This document shows, piece by piece, positions 51,272 through 60,269 of a stretch of 64,000 nucleotides of DNA (position 1 is the stretch's first letter; each line of letters begins with the position of its first letter). A model generated the notes under the pieces. The model saw nothing but the letters and a program-made list of their open reading frames with translations, did no database searches and was not told the origin of the DNA. Source of the DNA: CADEED01 sp041395625 (lineage in GTDB: Bacteria; Pseudomonadota; Gammaproteobacteria; Steroidobacterales; Steroidobacteraceae); the NCBI GenBank assembly GCA_041395625.1, contig JAWLAE010000004.1, positions 124,001 through 188,000 of the forward strand, in the 5' to 3' direction. A program made the position numbers and the translations under genes.

Positions 51272-52618
51272 ATGCCGCAAGACGTCGACGCCTCCCGAAT
51301 TCCCGCCCTGCAAACTGTAATTACCGCGGCGCTGGATGCAGCCGTACGCGCTGGCGCCTCGCAGGCCGAGGCGGACGCGAGTCTGCAGGCCGGGCTCACC
51401 ACGACGGTGCGTCTGGGCGAAGTCGAAACCGTGGAGTATCACCGCGACCGCAGCCTCGGCATTACCGTCTATTTCGGCACCCGCAAGGGCTCCGCCAGCA
51501 CAGCCGACCTTGGTCCGCAAGCAGTCGCCGAGACGGTTGCCAAGGCATGCTCGATCGCGCGCTATACGGCTGAAGATCCGTACGCTGGTTTGGCCGATCG
51601 GCAAGATCTGGCAACTGACATACCGGACCTCGATCTCGATCATCCCTGGGAGCTGTCGCCGGAGGCTGCGGTCGAACTGGCGCAACGCTGCGAGGCGGCG
51701 GGTCGTGCCGTCGACCCGCGCATCCACAACTCTGAGGGTGCTTCCGTGAGCACGCATCGCGGCGTGCGCGTGTACGGCAACTCGCACGGCTTTCTGGCGG
51801 GCTACCCGAGCAGCAGTCATTCTGTCAGTTGCGTGCTGCTGGCTGGCGCGGGTGACGGCATGCAGCGTGACTACTGGTATTCGGCGGCTCGTGACCCTGC
51901 CGATCTGGAGTCGGCCGAAGCCATCGGTCGACGTGCCGGCGAGCGCGCCATTGCGCGGCTCTCGGCTCGCCGCGTCGCGACGCAACGGGCGCCGGTGCTG
52001 TTTGCGCCAGAGGTGGCGCGCGGTCTATTTGGCCACCTTGTCAGTGCGATTCGCGGCAGCAGCCAGTACCGCAAGTCATCGTTCCTGTTAGGGGCTGCCG
52101 GCCAGCAGGTGTTGCCGGCGTGGCTCGATATTCACGAGCGGCCACATATTCCGAAGGCTCTGGGCAGTAGTCCATTCGACAGCGAAGGTGTCGCCACGCG
52201 CGATCGCGAGCTGGTGCGTGCTGGCGTGCTCGATGGCTATGTGCTTAGCAGCTACTCCGCGCGCAAGCTGGGTTTGCGTACTACTGGCAACGCCGGCGGC
52301 ACGCACAATCTGATCGTCGCAACCCGCCAGAGGGCCGCAACACTCGAGCAGCTGTTGCAGCGTATGGGAAAAGGTCTGCTCGTGACCGAAATGATGGGGC
52401 AGGGCGTCAACGGGGTGACGGGCGACTATTCACGTGGTGCCACGGGCTTCTGGGTCGAGGACGGCGAGATCGTGCATGCGGTGCAGGAAGTCACGATCGC
52501 CGGCAATCTGAAGGGCATGCTGGCCGATATCGTTGCCGTTGGTAGTGACATCGATGCGCGCGGCAATATCCGCTGCGGTTCCGTGCTGGTGGCGGAAATG
52601 ACTGTCGCCGGGGAGTAG
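51272..52618 (+). CDS. pmbA: metalloprotease subunit PmbA/TldE
   Basis: This 448-residue partner of TldD lacks the HExxxH zinc motif, as is normal for the PmbA/TldE subunit. Family features are VETVEYHRDRSLGITVYFG near 43, SSYSARKLGLRTTGNAGG near 330 and the C-terminal GATGFWVEDGEIVHAVQEVTIAGN. ATG 51272 (MPQDVDASRIPALQ) was chosen although the frame is open back to 50756, because that extension is antisense to yjgA. Confidence 0.95.
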   Translation: MPQDVDASRIPALQTVITAALDAAVRAGASQAEADASLQAGLTTTVRLGEVETVEYHRDRSLGITVYFGTRKGSASTADLGPQAVAETVAKACSIARYTAEDPYAGLADRQDLATDIPDLDLDHPWELSPEAAVELAQRCEAAGRAVDPRIHNSEGASVSTHRGVRVYGNSHGFLAGYPSSSHSVSCVLLAGAGDGMQRDYWYSAARDPADLESAEAIGRRAGERAIARLSARRVATQRAPVLFAPEVARGLFGHLVSAIRGSSQYRKSSFLLGAAGQQVLPAWLDIHERPHIPKALGSSPFDSEGVATRDRELVRAGVLDGYVLSSYSARKLGLRTTGNAGGTHNLIVATRQRAATLEQLLQRMGKGLLVTEMMGQGVNGVTGDYSRGATGFWVEDGEIVHAVQEVTIAGNLKGMLADIVAVGSDIDARGNIRCGSVLVAEMTVAGE

Positions 52619-52639
52619 CAGCTGTCGAGCGACGCTCGC

Positions 52640-53947
52640 CTAGCCGTGCTCGTCGACCAGATCGCGCAGCGTGCGGTCGGCACAGGTGCTGCGCCAGGCG
52701 GCTTCCAGCTGCTCGGTGATCCGATCCACCGCAGGTACAGTCTTGCCACCCGCAGTCAGATGGCCGCTTTTCTGCGAGCGGGCAACATTCAGTATTTCGG
52801 TGAGCGTGATGTGCCCGATATCGCGCGCGGGCAACAGGACGTCATCGCCCGTAGCCGTGATCAGCCTGGCTTGTTCGAGACCGACGACGGACTGGGCGAT
52901 CGCGATGCCTGGCATGCCGAGTTCGTCGGACAATGTCTGAACCGACCAGCGAGCAGTGCCCTTGGTGTGGCTGCGTGCCACTAGGTACATGATCTTCAGG
53001 GCGAGCCGCTCCATCTCCTCGGCCGATAATCTGATCTCGACCAATCCCAGGCGCAGATAGTTGCGATTCTGTATATAGAAGGACAGCCGCGCTCCAACTA
53101 ACAAGATGAGCCAGCCGAGGTAGGTCCAGAGCAGCGCGGCAATGATGATCGCGAAGCCTGCGTACACGATCGTCAGGCGCGTGGTGTAGACGACCATCGC
53201 GGTGAACACTTTGCCCACCGCGGCCCACAGAATGCCCGCCGTCAGACCGCCGATGAGAGCCGGCAACAATGCGACACGTGTATTGGGCACGAACATGTAG
53301 AGTGCCGTGAACATCGCCGTGACGACTACGTAAGGAGAGAGACTGATTCCCCAGGCGAAGATGCGATTCATCAGCGGCAGCTCGCGCGCCCATTGTGCCG
53401 CTGAACTGTCGAGCGCCACATGCGACAGGCCGATGAACGCCACCAGCAGCAGTGGACCGATGATGAGCAGCGCTGCGTATTCCGTAATCCGCCGACCGAT
53501 ACCGCGCGCCTGCTGCACGCTCCACACGAAATTGAAGCTGTCTTCCACCTTTTTGATCGTGCTGATCAGGGTCCACAGCAGCAACGCGAAGCCAACCGCG
53601 CCAACGATGCCCGTGCTGACGTTGTCAGCGAACTCCATTATGCGGCGCGTGAGATCCGTAGCTGCATCGCCGAGCGGCCGAAAGAACTCGTAGATGATCG
53701 GCTCGAGATCACGGTGAGCGCCAAAAACCTTGAGGATCGCGAAGCTGAAGGCTACCAGCGGGATGAGTGACAGGAGCGTGGCGTAGACCAGTCCCATTGC
53801 ATGCAGATTGATCTGCCCGCGCAGCAGGTCGCGCAGCAATGCGTAAGGATAGCGCAGGACTCGCAGCACCATGCCAACCGGTGATCTGCTGTCGGCCCGA
53901 TCGCCGAACAGCCAGCCGTCGAGCCAATTGAACGCTGCTAATAACAT
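52640..53947 (-). CDS. YihY/BrkB-family inner-membrane protein
   Basis: This 435-residue protein has about six transmembrane helices in the YihY/virulence factor BrkB domain (about 35-285; MGLVYATLLSLIPLVAFSFAILK, GGLTAGILWAAVGKVF). A cytoplasmic C-terminal extension follows (about 305-435), with a winged-helix-like stretch (VQTLSDELGMPGIAIAQSVVGLEQ). The function of the family is not settled. ATG 53947 is preferred over TTG 53992. Confidence 0.88.
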   Translation of the reverse strand: MLLAAFNWLDGWLFGDRADSRSPVGMVLRVLRYPYALLRDLLRGQINLHAMGLVYATLLSLIPLVAFSFAILKVFGAHRDLEPIIYEFFRPLGDAATDLTRRIMEFADNVSTGIVGAVGFALLLWTLISTIKKVEDSFNFVWSVQQARGIGRRITEYAALLIIGPLLLVAFIGLSHVALDSSAAQWARELPLMNRIFAWGISLSPYVVVTAMFTALYMFVPNTRVALLPALIGGLTAGILWAAVGKVFTAMVVYTTRLTIVYAGFAIIIAALLWTYLGWLILLVGARLSFYIQNRNYLRLGLVEIRLSAEEMERLALKIMYLVARSHTKGTARWSVQTLSDELGMPGIAIAQSVVGLEQARLITATGDDVLLPARDIGHITLTEILNVARSQKSGHLTAGGKTVPAVDRITEQLEAAWRSTCADRTLRDLVDEHG

Positions 53948-53970
53948 GTTGCTGCGGCAAGAATAAGTGG

Positions 53971-53999
53971 CTGACAGGCCAGTGTCACTCAATTAGATT
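53971..53999 (+). promoter_or_regulatory. candidate sigma70 promoter giving leaderless start
   Basis: CTGACA (53971-53976), 17-bp spacer and TAGATT (53994-53999), followed by exactly six bases and ATG 54006. It is the only one of the leaderless candidates with a good -35 at ideal spacing. Confidence 0.55.
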
Positions 54000-54005
54000 G
54001 TGCGC

Positions 54006-54827
54006 ATGCCGCGTGCCACTGGTTACCCCGAACGGATCGTCTGCCTCACGGAGGAGACCACCGAAACGCTTTATTCACTCGGCGAGGACTGGCGCATCGT
54101 CGGTATCTCCGGCTTTACCGTCCGCCCGCCGCGCGCGCGCAAAGAAAAGCCGCGGGTATCCGCCTTCACGAGCGCCAAGATCGACCGGATCGTCGAGTTG
54201 CAGCCCGACCTCGTGCTCGGGTTCTCGGATCTGCAGGCCGACATTGCCGCGGAGCTGATACGCGCCGGGATCGAAGTACACGTGTTCAATCACCGCAGCG
54301 TCGCTGAGATACTGCGCACGATCCGCATGCTGGGCGGGATGGTTGGCTGCGAAGCGCGGGCGGGGGAGTTGGTGGCGGAGTTCGAGCACGGCCTCGAGCA
54401 GGCTCGCAGCGCCGCTGCAAAACTCCGGCGAAGACCCAAGGTCTATTTCGAGGAATGGGACGAACCGCAGATCTCCGGCATCCGCTGGGTGTCCGAACTC
54501 GTCGACATCGCTGGTGGGGATGACTGCTTTCCCGAGCTGGCGCGCGAGTCACTCGGCAAGCAGCGCATCATCGTCGATCCGCTGGAAGTGCCGCGCCGCG
54601 CGCCCGACATCATTCTCGGTTCGTGGTGCGGCAAGAAATTCCGTCCCGAGCGCGTCGCAGAGCGGCCGGGGTGGCAGCAGATACCAGCGGTGGTTAGTGG
54701 GCATCTTCATGAGATCAAGTCTTCGATCATCCTGCAGCCAGGACCGGCGGCACTGACCGATGGTCTGGCTGCGATCCAGCGTGCGATTGCTCGTTGGCAT
54801 CAGGCAGAGTCAGGGAGTCAGTGCTGA
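54006..54827 (+). CDS. cobalamin-binding-like periplasmic-binding-fold protein without signal peptide
   Basis: This 273-residue BtuF/FhuD-type (Peripla_BP_2) protein starts PRIVCLTEETTETLYSLG, with KIDRIVELQPDLVLGFSDLQ near 55 and a second lobe from about 140. No export signal or lipobox is present, so it appears cytoplasmic, as in a known group annotated as cobalamin-binding proteins. ATG 54006 is preferred over GTG 54000. Its 3' end overlaps the convergent acyltransferase gene by 18 bases. No BtuCD genes are nearby. Confidence 0.8.
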   Translation: MPRATGYPERIVCLTEETTETLYSLGEDWRIVGISGFTVRPPRARKEKPRVSAFTSAKIDRIVELQPDLVLGFSDLQADIAAELIRAGIEVHVFNHRSVAEILRTIRMLGGMVGCEARAGELVAEFEHGLEQARSAAAKLRRRPKVYFEEWDEPQISGIRWVSELVDIAGGDDCFPELARESLGKQRIIVDPLEVPRRAPDIILGSWCGKKFRPERVAERPGWQQIPAVVSGHLHEIKSSIILQPGPAALTDGLAAIQRAIARWHQAESGSQC

Positions 54828-56771
54828 AAAAGCTGCCGGAATCCTCTCGTTAGCCAGGATCGCCAATCCCAGTTCGATCGAACCTGCCACTGTTAGATGT
54901 GTGGAATCAAGATAGCGCAGTTCGCCGCTCGCGGTCGTGACAGGACAGCGGCCGGCCGGGCACAGGTAGTCATTGGCATCGAAGAAGTACGTGTTCGGTG
55001 TGCGTGCGGCGAGCGCACGCAAGTCTGCATTGATGCGGACTACTTCAGCATCCAGCATTTCCGGTGCGTTGGAGCAGGTGAGGAACGGCACGCGCAATGC
55101 TTTCTCCGCGCAGCGCGGGTCGAATTTTCTCAGGATCGGTGCTTTGCTGAGCAAAATGATACGCTGACCGCGATTCGTGCGCTCGCGGATCAACCCGGCC
55201 AGGTCATCGAGAAAACTTGGCGCACGTGCCTGGTAGAGTGTCCAGGCCGCGGAGATGACGGCTACCGGGTAGCGATCGAGTTCCGCGCGTACGACTGCGG
55301 CGGACGACAAACAGTCGCTGACCCGCCTGGCATCGACGTACGGTCGCGGATCGGTGAGTAGCGGCGGGCAGGCATCGACCGCGAAGTTGCGCACGCGCAC
55401 GCCGGCGTGTTCAGCGATCTTGTCCACCATGGCGACATAGTGACTGGCATTGGAATCGCCCCAGATCACCACTCGTGGTTGCGCGGTGCCGTCTGCTCCA
55501 AGCACACAGCGGGCGTCGCGGACATCTCTTTCGCTCAGCCGCCGACGCTGGCAGACCCAGTCGAAACTGTACGACGGACGCGTGTGCTGGCGCAGTGTCG
55601 CGAGTTGCGCCAGATACCCGGCCGACGCAGTCGGCAGGCCGACGCGCGCGGCATAGATGACCAGCATTGCGGGGAGCAGCAGCACGACGGCAGGCACCAC
55701 GAACTGACGCAGGGCGAGCGGCAAGAACGGCAGTCGGCTATGACGGGTCGGCTGTTCAACCCATACATAGCTCGCCCACGACAGTCCGATCGTCAGCAGC
55801 AAGATCGTGCTGCAGGCGGCGAAGCCGGGCTCGCCGTAGGCGTAGCGATAAAGCGCGAACAACGGCCAGTGCCACAGGTAAGCCGAGTAGGAGATCCTGC
55901 CGATGAACGTCAACGGCGCGATCGCCAGATAGCGCAGGGGATTGGATCGGCCCTCGCCGGCGAGAATCAGCAGTGCTGCGCCGAGGGTGGGCGGCAGCGC
56001 GAGCCAGCCGGGAAACGGTTGGTAGCGATTGAGCACGACCAGACTCATCGCGACCAGCACCGCGCCAACGGCAGCGGCCATACTGGCCGCGCGGTGAGTC
56101 AGTTGCCACGGTCGCAACGCCGCCGGGATGGCGATCAAAGCGCCGAGCAGCAGCTCGCCCATGCGGGTCGGCAGCATGTAGTAGGCAAACGTGGGCTGAG
56201 CGGGAAAGATCGCCGACGCCAATTGGAAGGAGGCGATCGTAGCGACGATTGCGAGGGTGATGACTGCAATTGGCCGCAGCTTGCGCACCGCCAGCGTGAG
56301 CAACAGCGGCCATAGCAGGTAGAATTGCTCTTCCACGCCTAACGACCAAAGATGCAACAGAGGGAGCTCGGCGCTACTCTGCGCGAAATAGCTCTGGTCG
56401 AGGTCGCGCCAGAAATGGATATTCGCCAGTGACGCTATCGACCACACTGCCGACTTGGCGACTGCGCGGCCGTCCTCGGGAGTCATGATCAATAGCGACG
56501 TGGGCAGCGTTGCTGCCACGACCACCAGCATCATCGGCATGATGCGGCGGATGCGTCGGCGGTAGAATTCCAGTAAGGAGAACGTCCCCGCTGCGACGTT
56601 GGCAGCGATTTGTCTGGATATCAGGTAGCCGGAGATGACGAAGAAAATGTCTACCCCCACGAAACCCCCGGGCAGCAGGGCGTCGTGCGCGTGAAAGACC
56701 ATCACCGACAGCACCGCGACTGCTCGCAAGCCATCGATGTCTGGTCGGTAGATTCGTTGCCCCGCAGTCAC
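54810..56771 (-). CDS. OafA/YrhL-type acyltransferase with SGNH domain
   Basis: This 653-residue protein has an N-terminal Acyltransferase_3 membrane domain of about ten helices (about 8-350; RPDIDGLRAVAVLSVMVFHA, FFVISGYLI, LWSLGVEEQFY). A C-terminal periplasmic SGNH domain follows (about 415-650), with GDSNA as block I and DSTHLT as the catalytic Asp/His block. Such proteins O-acetylate surface polysaccharides or peptidoglycan. The start is GTG 56771, 33 bases after purC, so it may be cotranscribed. Confidence 0.92.
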   Translation of the reverse strand: MTAGQRIYRPDIDGLRAVAVLSVMVFHAHDALLPGGFVGVDIFFVISGYLISRQIAANVAAGTFSLLEFYRRRIRRIMPMMLVVVAATLPTSLLIMTPEDGRAVAKSAVWSIASLANIHFWRDLDQSYFAQSSAELPLLHLWSLGVEEQFYLLWPLLLTLAVRKLRPIAVITLAIVATIASFQLASAIFPAQPTFAYYMLPTRMGELLLGALIAIPAALRPWQLTHRAASMAAAVGAVLVAMSLVVLNRYQPFPGWLALPPTLGAALLILAGEGRSNPLRYLAIAPLTFIGRISYSAYLWHWPLFALYRYAYGEPGFAACSTILLLTIGLSWASYVWVEQPTRHSRLPFLPLALRQFVVPAVVLLLPAMLVIYAARVGLPTASAGYLAQLATLRQHTRPSYSFDWVCQRRRLSERDVRDARCVLGADGTAQPRVVIWGDSNASHYVAMVDKIAEHAGVRVRNFAVDACPPLLTDPRPYVDARRVSDCLSSAAVVRAELDRYPVAVISAAWTLYQARAPSFLDDLAGLIRERTNRGQRIILLSKAPILRKFDPRCAEKALRVPFLTCSNAPEMLDAEVVRINADLRALAARTPNTYFFDANDYLCPAGRCPVTTASGELRYLDSTHLTVAGSIELGLAILANERIPAAFSALTP

Positions 56772-56804
56772 AGTGCTCTCGTCTGTCGCCCGCGACGGCC
56801 GGTG

Positions 56805-57734
56805 CTAGCCTCGCCGTGGCCCGGTGAGCCGCACCAGTGCTTCCCTGTACTTCTCAGAAGTCTTGTCGATGATGGAGCTTGGCAATCGCGGCCCGGGGGC
56901 CCGCTTGTCCCAGTCCAGTGTTTCCAGATAATCGCGCACGAACTGTTTGTCGAACGACGGCGGGCTGATGCCTTTGCGATAGGTCTCGGCCGGCCAGAAG
57001 CGCGACGAGTCGGGCGTCAGCGCTTCATCGATCAAGGTCAGCTTGCCGGCGTCGTCTAGTCCGAACTCGAACTTGGTATCGGCGATGATGATGCCGCGCG
57101 CGCGGGCGTGTTCACAGGCGTAGTTGTACAACGCCAGCGCGGTCTCACGTACCTGCATCGCGAGCTCACGGCCGATGAGCTGCACCACTGCGTCGAACGA
57201 AACGTTCTCGTCGTGGTCACCGACGGCGGCTTTGGTCGCAGGAGTGAACAATGGTTCGGCAAGCTTCTCAGCCTGCTCGAGACCGGGCGGCAGTTGGATG
57301 CCGCAGATCGAGCCGGTACGCTGGTAGTCCTTCCAACCCGAGCCGATTACGTAGCCGCGTACTACAGCCTCGATCGGCAGCGCCTTGAGCCGCCGGACGA
57401 CGATCGCGCGGCCCGCTAGCAGGGCGCGCTCGTCCGGATCCAGCACGAAGTCCTCGACATTGCGGTGGGTCAAATGGTTGGCGACGATGTGTTGTGTCTT
57501 GTCAAACCAGAAGTTGGAAATCTCGGTCAGCACCTGGCCTTTGTGCGGAATCGGGTCCGGCAGGACGACGTCGAAAGCCGACAAACGGTCGGTAGTAACG
57601 ATCAGCATCGTTGTGACATCTATCTCATAAATGTCGCGGACCTTGCCAGTATGCAGCTTGCGCAGATTGCGCAGCTGGGTGGAGTGAACGGGAGCGTGAT
57701 GGATTGTCAAAGCGTGCGCTCGTAACGGGAGCAT
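56805..57734 (-). CDS. purC: SAICAR synthase
   Basis: This 309-residue enzyme ligates aspartate to CAIR in purine synthesis. It has LHTGKVRDIYEID near residue 27, VRGYVIGSGWKDYQRTG near 125, IIIADTKFEFGLD near 210 and DEALTPDSSRFW near 232. Length fits the longer PurC class. ATG 57734 is preferred; the frame is open to 57797 across the djlA start. A minus-strand TATAGT lies about 16 bases before this ATG. Confidence 0.95.
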   Translation of the reverse strand: MLPLRAHALTIHHAPVHSTQLRNLRKLHTGKVRDIYEIDVTTMLIVTTDRLSAFDVVLPDPIPHKGQVLTEISNFWFDKTQHIVANHLTHRNVEDFVLDPDERALLAGRAIVVRRLKALPIEAVVRGYVIGSGWKDYQRTGSICGIQLPPGLEQAEKLAEPLFTPATKAAVGDHDENVSFDAVVQLIGRELAMQVRETALALYNYACEHARARGIIIADTKFEFGLDDAGKLTLIDEALTPDSSRFWPAETYRKGISPPSFDKQFVRDYLETLDWDKRAPGPRLPSSIIDKTSEKYREALVRLTGPRRG

Positions 57735-57762
57735 GCGGGGCTCGCCTGCTACTATAACCGCG

Positions 57763-58617
57763 ATGAAGTGGACGGGAAAACTGATCGGCGGGTTCATCGG
57801 CGCGGCCTTCGGCCCATGGGGTATCGCGGTCGGTGCGCTGTTGGGGCATCAGTACGATGCCCATACCGACACCCCGCGGCGGATTCGGTCGCGAGGGAAT
57901 CGTTCACAGTCCGGTAGCAGGCGCAGTGCCGATGCGGGCGCTGTTAGCGACCGGTTCTTCGCGACCACCTTTCAGGTGATGGGTTACATCGCCAAGAGCG
58001 ACGGCCGCGTATCCGAAGCGGAGATCAATGCCGCGCGCGGCGTGATGAACGATCTGAAGCTAGAGCCCATCGCGGTCAGGGCTGCCATCGAGCACTTCTC
58101 CCGCGGCAAGAGCCACGATTTCGACCTCGACGCTGCCGTGCTGGGCTTGCGCCGCGCCTGCGCGGACCGGCCCGATCTCCTGCGAGTATTTCTCGAGATC
58201 CAGCTGGAAGCTGCGATCGTCGGCACCGATATGCAAGGACCAGCGCGCACGCTGCTGCACGACATTGCGAGCATGTTGGGGGTTTCAGGGCTCGAACTCG
58301 TTCACATGGAAGCCGTGCTGCGCATTCGGGGCGGTGCTTCCCATCAGCGGCACCAGGAGCGCGCGTCCGCCAGTGGCCGACGAGCAGCGTCGCCTGCCGG
58401 CATGCCCGTCAACGATGCCTACAGAGTGCTCGAGGTGGACGCGAGCGCGTCCGACGAAGAGGTCGTAAAAGCGTACCGGCGGCAGATTTCCAAGCACCAC
58501 CCGGACAAGTTGCAGGCCAACGGACTGCCCGAATCGATGCTGGAGCACGCCAAGCAGCGCACCCAGCAGATCATCGAAGCCTACGAACGGATCCGCGAAC
58601 GGCGCGGGCTGACGTAA
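57763..58617 (+). CDS. djlA: DjlA-type co-chaperone
   Basis: This 284-residue protein has an N-terminal glycine-rich hydrophobic segment (KLIGGFIGAAFGPWGIAVGALLG), which in DjlA is the membrane-dimerising helix. A TerB-like domain lies at about 60-185 and a C-terminal J domain at about 212-284, with the HPD motif near 246 (KHHPDKLQ). It stimulates DnaK at the inner membrane. TACTAT ends eight bases before ATG 57763, so the leader is at most a nucleotide or two. Confidence 0.92.
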   Translation: MKWTGKLIGGFIGAAFGPWGIAVGALLGHQYDAHTDTPRRIRSRGNRSQSGSRRSADAGAVSDRFFATTFQVMGYIAKSDGRVSEAEINAARGVMNDLKLEPIAVRAAIEHFSRGKSHDFDLDAAVLGLRRACADRPDLLRVFLEIQLEAAIVGTDMQGPARTLLHDIASMLGVSGLELVHMEAVLRIRGGASHQRHQERASASGRRAASPAGMPVNDAYRVLEVDASASDEEVVKAYRRQISKHHPDKLQANGLPESMLEHAKQRTQQIIEAYERIRERRGLT

Positions 58618-58620
58618 ACT
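58615..58620 (+). promoter_or_regulatory. -10-like hexamer, leaderless start for rpe
   Basis: TAAACT spans the djlA stop and is followed by exactly six bases and the rpe ATG (58627). A separate leaderless promoter for rpe is possible, although readthrough from djlA is as likely. No -35 is seen. Confidence 0.35.
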
Positions 58621-58626
58621 CGCGGA

Positions 58627-59304
58627 ATGAGTACGCCCAGCTGGATCGCGCCGAGCATTCTGTCGGCCAATTTTGCGCGCTTAGGTGGCGAAGTGGACGC
58701 CGTGATTGCGGCGGGCGCCGATCTGATCCATTTCGACGTGATGGACAATCACTACGTACCGAACCTCACCGTTGGCCCGCTGGTCTGTGAGGCGTTGCGC
58801 AAGCATGGCGTCACGGCACCGATCGATGTACATCTGATGGTGCAGCCGGTCGACCGCATCGTGGCGGATTTCGCGGCGGCTGGCGCCACGTATATCTCGT
58901 TCCATCCCGAGGCATCGCAACACGTCGATCGCACGATCGGGCTGATACGGGAGCAGGGTTGCAAGCCAGGCCTCGTTTTCAATCCGGCCACGCCGCTCGA
59001 GTATCTCGACTACACGCTGGGGCAGCTCGATCTGGTGCTGATCATGTCGGTCAACCCGGGATTCGCCGGCCAGCAGTTCATTCCGACCGCGCTCGACAAG
59101 CTGCGTGCCGTGCGGCAGCGCATCGCTGCACAGGGCCGGGAGGTGCGGCTGGAAATCGACGGCGGCGTCAAGCCGGACAACATCCGCGCAATCGCCGCGG
59201 CTGGTGCCGACACGTTCGTGGCCGGTTCAGCGATCTTCGGGTCTGCCGACTACGCTGCCACGATCAAGACCATGCGGGCTGAAATCGCGGCAGGTAGTCG
59301 TTAG
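58627..59304 (+). CDS. rpe: ribulose-phosphate 3-epimerase
   Basis: This 225-residue TIM-barrel enzyme of the pentose phosphate pathway interconverts ribulose-5-P and xylulose-5-P. Metal and catalytic residues lie in HFDVMDNHYVPNLT (about 35), DVHLMVQ (about 67), MSVNPGFAGQQFI (about 140) and EIDGGVKPDN (about 177). It lies nine bases after djlA. Confidence 0.96.
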   Translation: MSTPSWIAPSILSANFARLGGEVDAVIAAGADLIHFDVMDNHYVPNLTVGPLVCEALRKHGVTAPIDVHLMVQPVDRIVADFAAAGATYISFHPEASQHVDRTIGLIREQGCKPGLVFNPATPLEYLDYTLGQLDLVLIMSVNPGFAGQQFIPTALDKLRAVRQRIAAQGREVRLEIDGGVKPDNIRAIAAAGADTFVAGSAIFGSADYAATIKTMRAEIAAGSR

Positions 59305-59313
59305 GAACCAACT

Positions 59314-60069
59314 CTACTCGTCGTCGTCCTCATCATCTTCATCATCGACGATGCGCGCTTGCTTTGCGGGCGCTGCGCCGGGCTTGGCACCGGCGGCGAC
59401 CGGCACGATGACCGGTCGGGTCTTCATCTTGGGTCGGGCATTGAAGACCACGATAGTCTTGCCAGTGGCGCGCAACAGGCCTTGGTCTTCCAGTACTTTG
59501 AGTACGCGGCCAGCCATTTCGCGGGAGCAGCCGACCAGCCGTGACAGCTCCTGCCGGCTCACCTTGATCTGCATGCCCTCGGGGTGGGTCATGGCATCTG
59601 GTTCGCCACAGAGGTCCATGATGGCGTGCGCCACACGGCCGGTGACATCGACGAACGCCAGGTCGCCCAGCTTGCGGTTCGTACGATCGAGCCGCGTCGC
59701 GAGCTGGGTTGCCAGCTCGAACACGAGACCGGGGCTCTCGGCTGCGATCTGTCGGAAGCGCGGATAGGTCATTTCCGCGAGTTCGCAGTGATTGCGCGTG
59801 CGCACCCAGGCGCTACGCGTTGGCGACTCGTGGAACAAGCCCATCTCGCCGAAGAATTGACCTTTGTTGAGGTAGGCCAGCACCATCTCGTTACCTTCTT
59901 CGTCCTCGATCATCACCTCGACCGAGCCGCTGATGATGTAGTAGAGGACGTCGGGCAGGTCCCCGGCATGGATGATGACCGTCTTCGACGGCACGGTGCG
60001 AATCCGGCAGTAACTCAGAAACCGGTTGATGGCCGGTATGTCGCTGAGCGGTTTGACCGCTTCTTCCAT
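59314..60069 (-). CDS. clp: Crp/Clp-family transcriptional regulator with acidic tail
   Basis: This 251-residue protein has a cyclic-nucleotide-binding domain at about 10-125 (YYIISGSVEVMIEDEEGNEMVLAYL; GEMGLFHES) and a C-terminal HTH with SRQELSRLVGCSREMAGRVLKVLE, nearly the Clp/Crp recognition helix. It resembles Xanthomonas Clp and Pseudomonas Vfr. The ligand-pocket residues differ from E. coli Crp, so the effector (cAMP, c-di-GMP or none) is open. Beyond the usual end it has ~35 extra residues finishing in an Asp/Glu run (DDEDDEDDDE). ATG 60069 follows GGGAG at seven bases; ATG 60090 is possible. Confidence 0.93.
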   Translation of the reverse strand: MEEAVKPLSDIPAINRFLSYCRIRTVPSKTVIIHAGDLPDVLYYIISGSVEVMIEDEEGNEMVLAYLNKGQFFGEMGLFHESPTRSAWVRTRNHCELAEMTYPRFRQIAAESPGLVFELATQLATRLDRTNRKLGDLAFVDVTGRVAHAIMDLCGEPDAMTHPEGMQIKVSRQELSRLVGCSREMAGRVLKVLEDQGLLRATGKTIVVFNARPKMKTRPVIVPVAAGAKPGAAPAKQARIVDDEDDEDDDE

Positions 60070-60118
60070 GGAAATCTCCCTCGCAAGCATGTGTCTCGTC
60101 CTGAACTAATTGACCTAG

Positions 60119-60139
60119 TGCTTTGTATTACATAAAGCA
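60119..60139. promoter_or_regulatory. inverted repeat upstream of clp
   Basis: TGCTTT (60119-60124) and AAAGCA (60134-60139) flank nine AT-rich bases, within the likely promoter region of the regulator gene. The pattern differs from the TGTGA-N6-TCACA Crp site, so autoregulation by Clp is not directly indicated. Confidence 0.35.
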
Positions 60140-60269
60140 TTTCGGTCGCAAGCGTTAAGTCGCCTGCGTAAAGTGACCGGCTTCACAAACTGGACGAGTG
60201 GCAATGGTCATCCCGCCAATATAGGCCGGAATGGCGTTTCGGGCCACGGGGAACGACTGTGAAAGAGTG

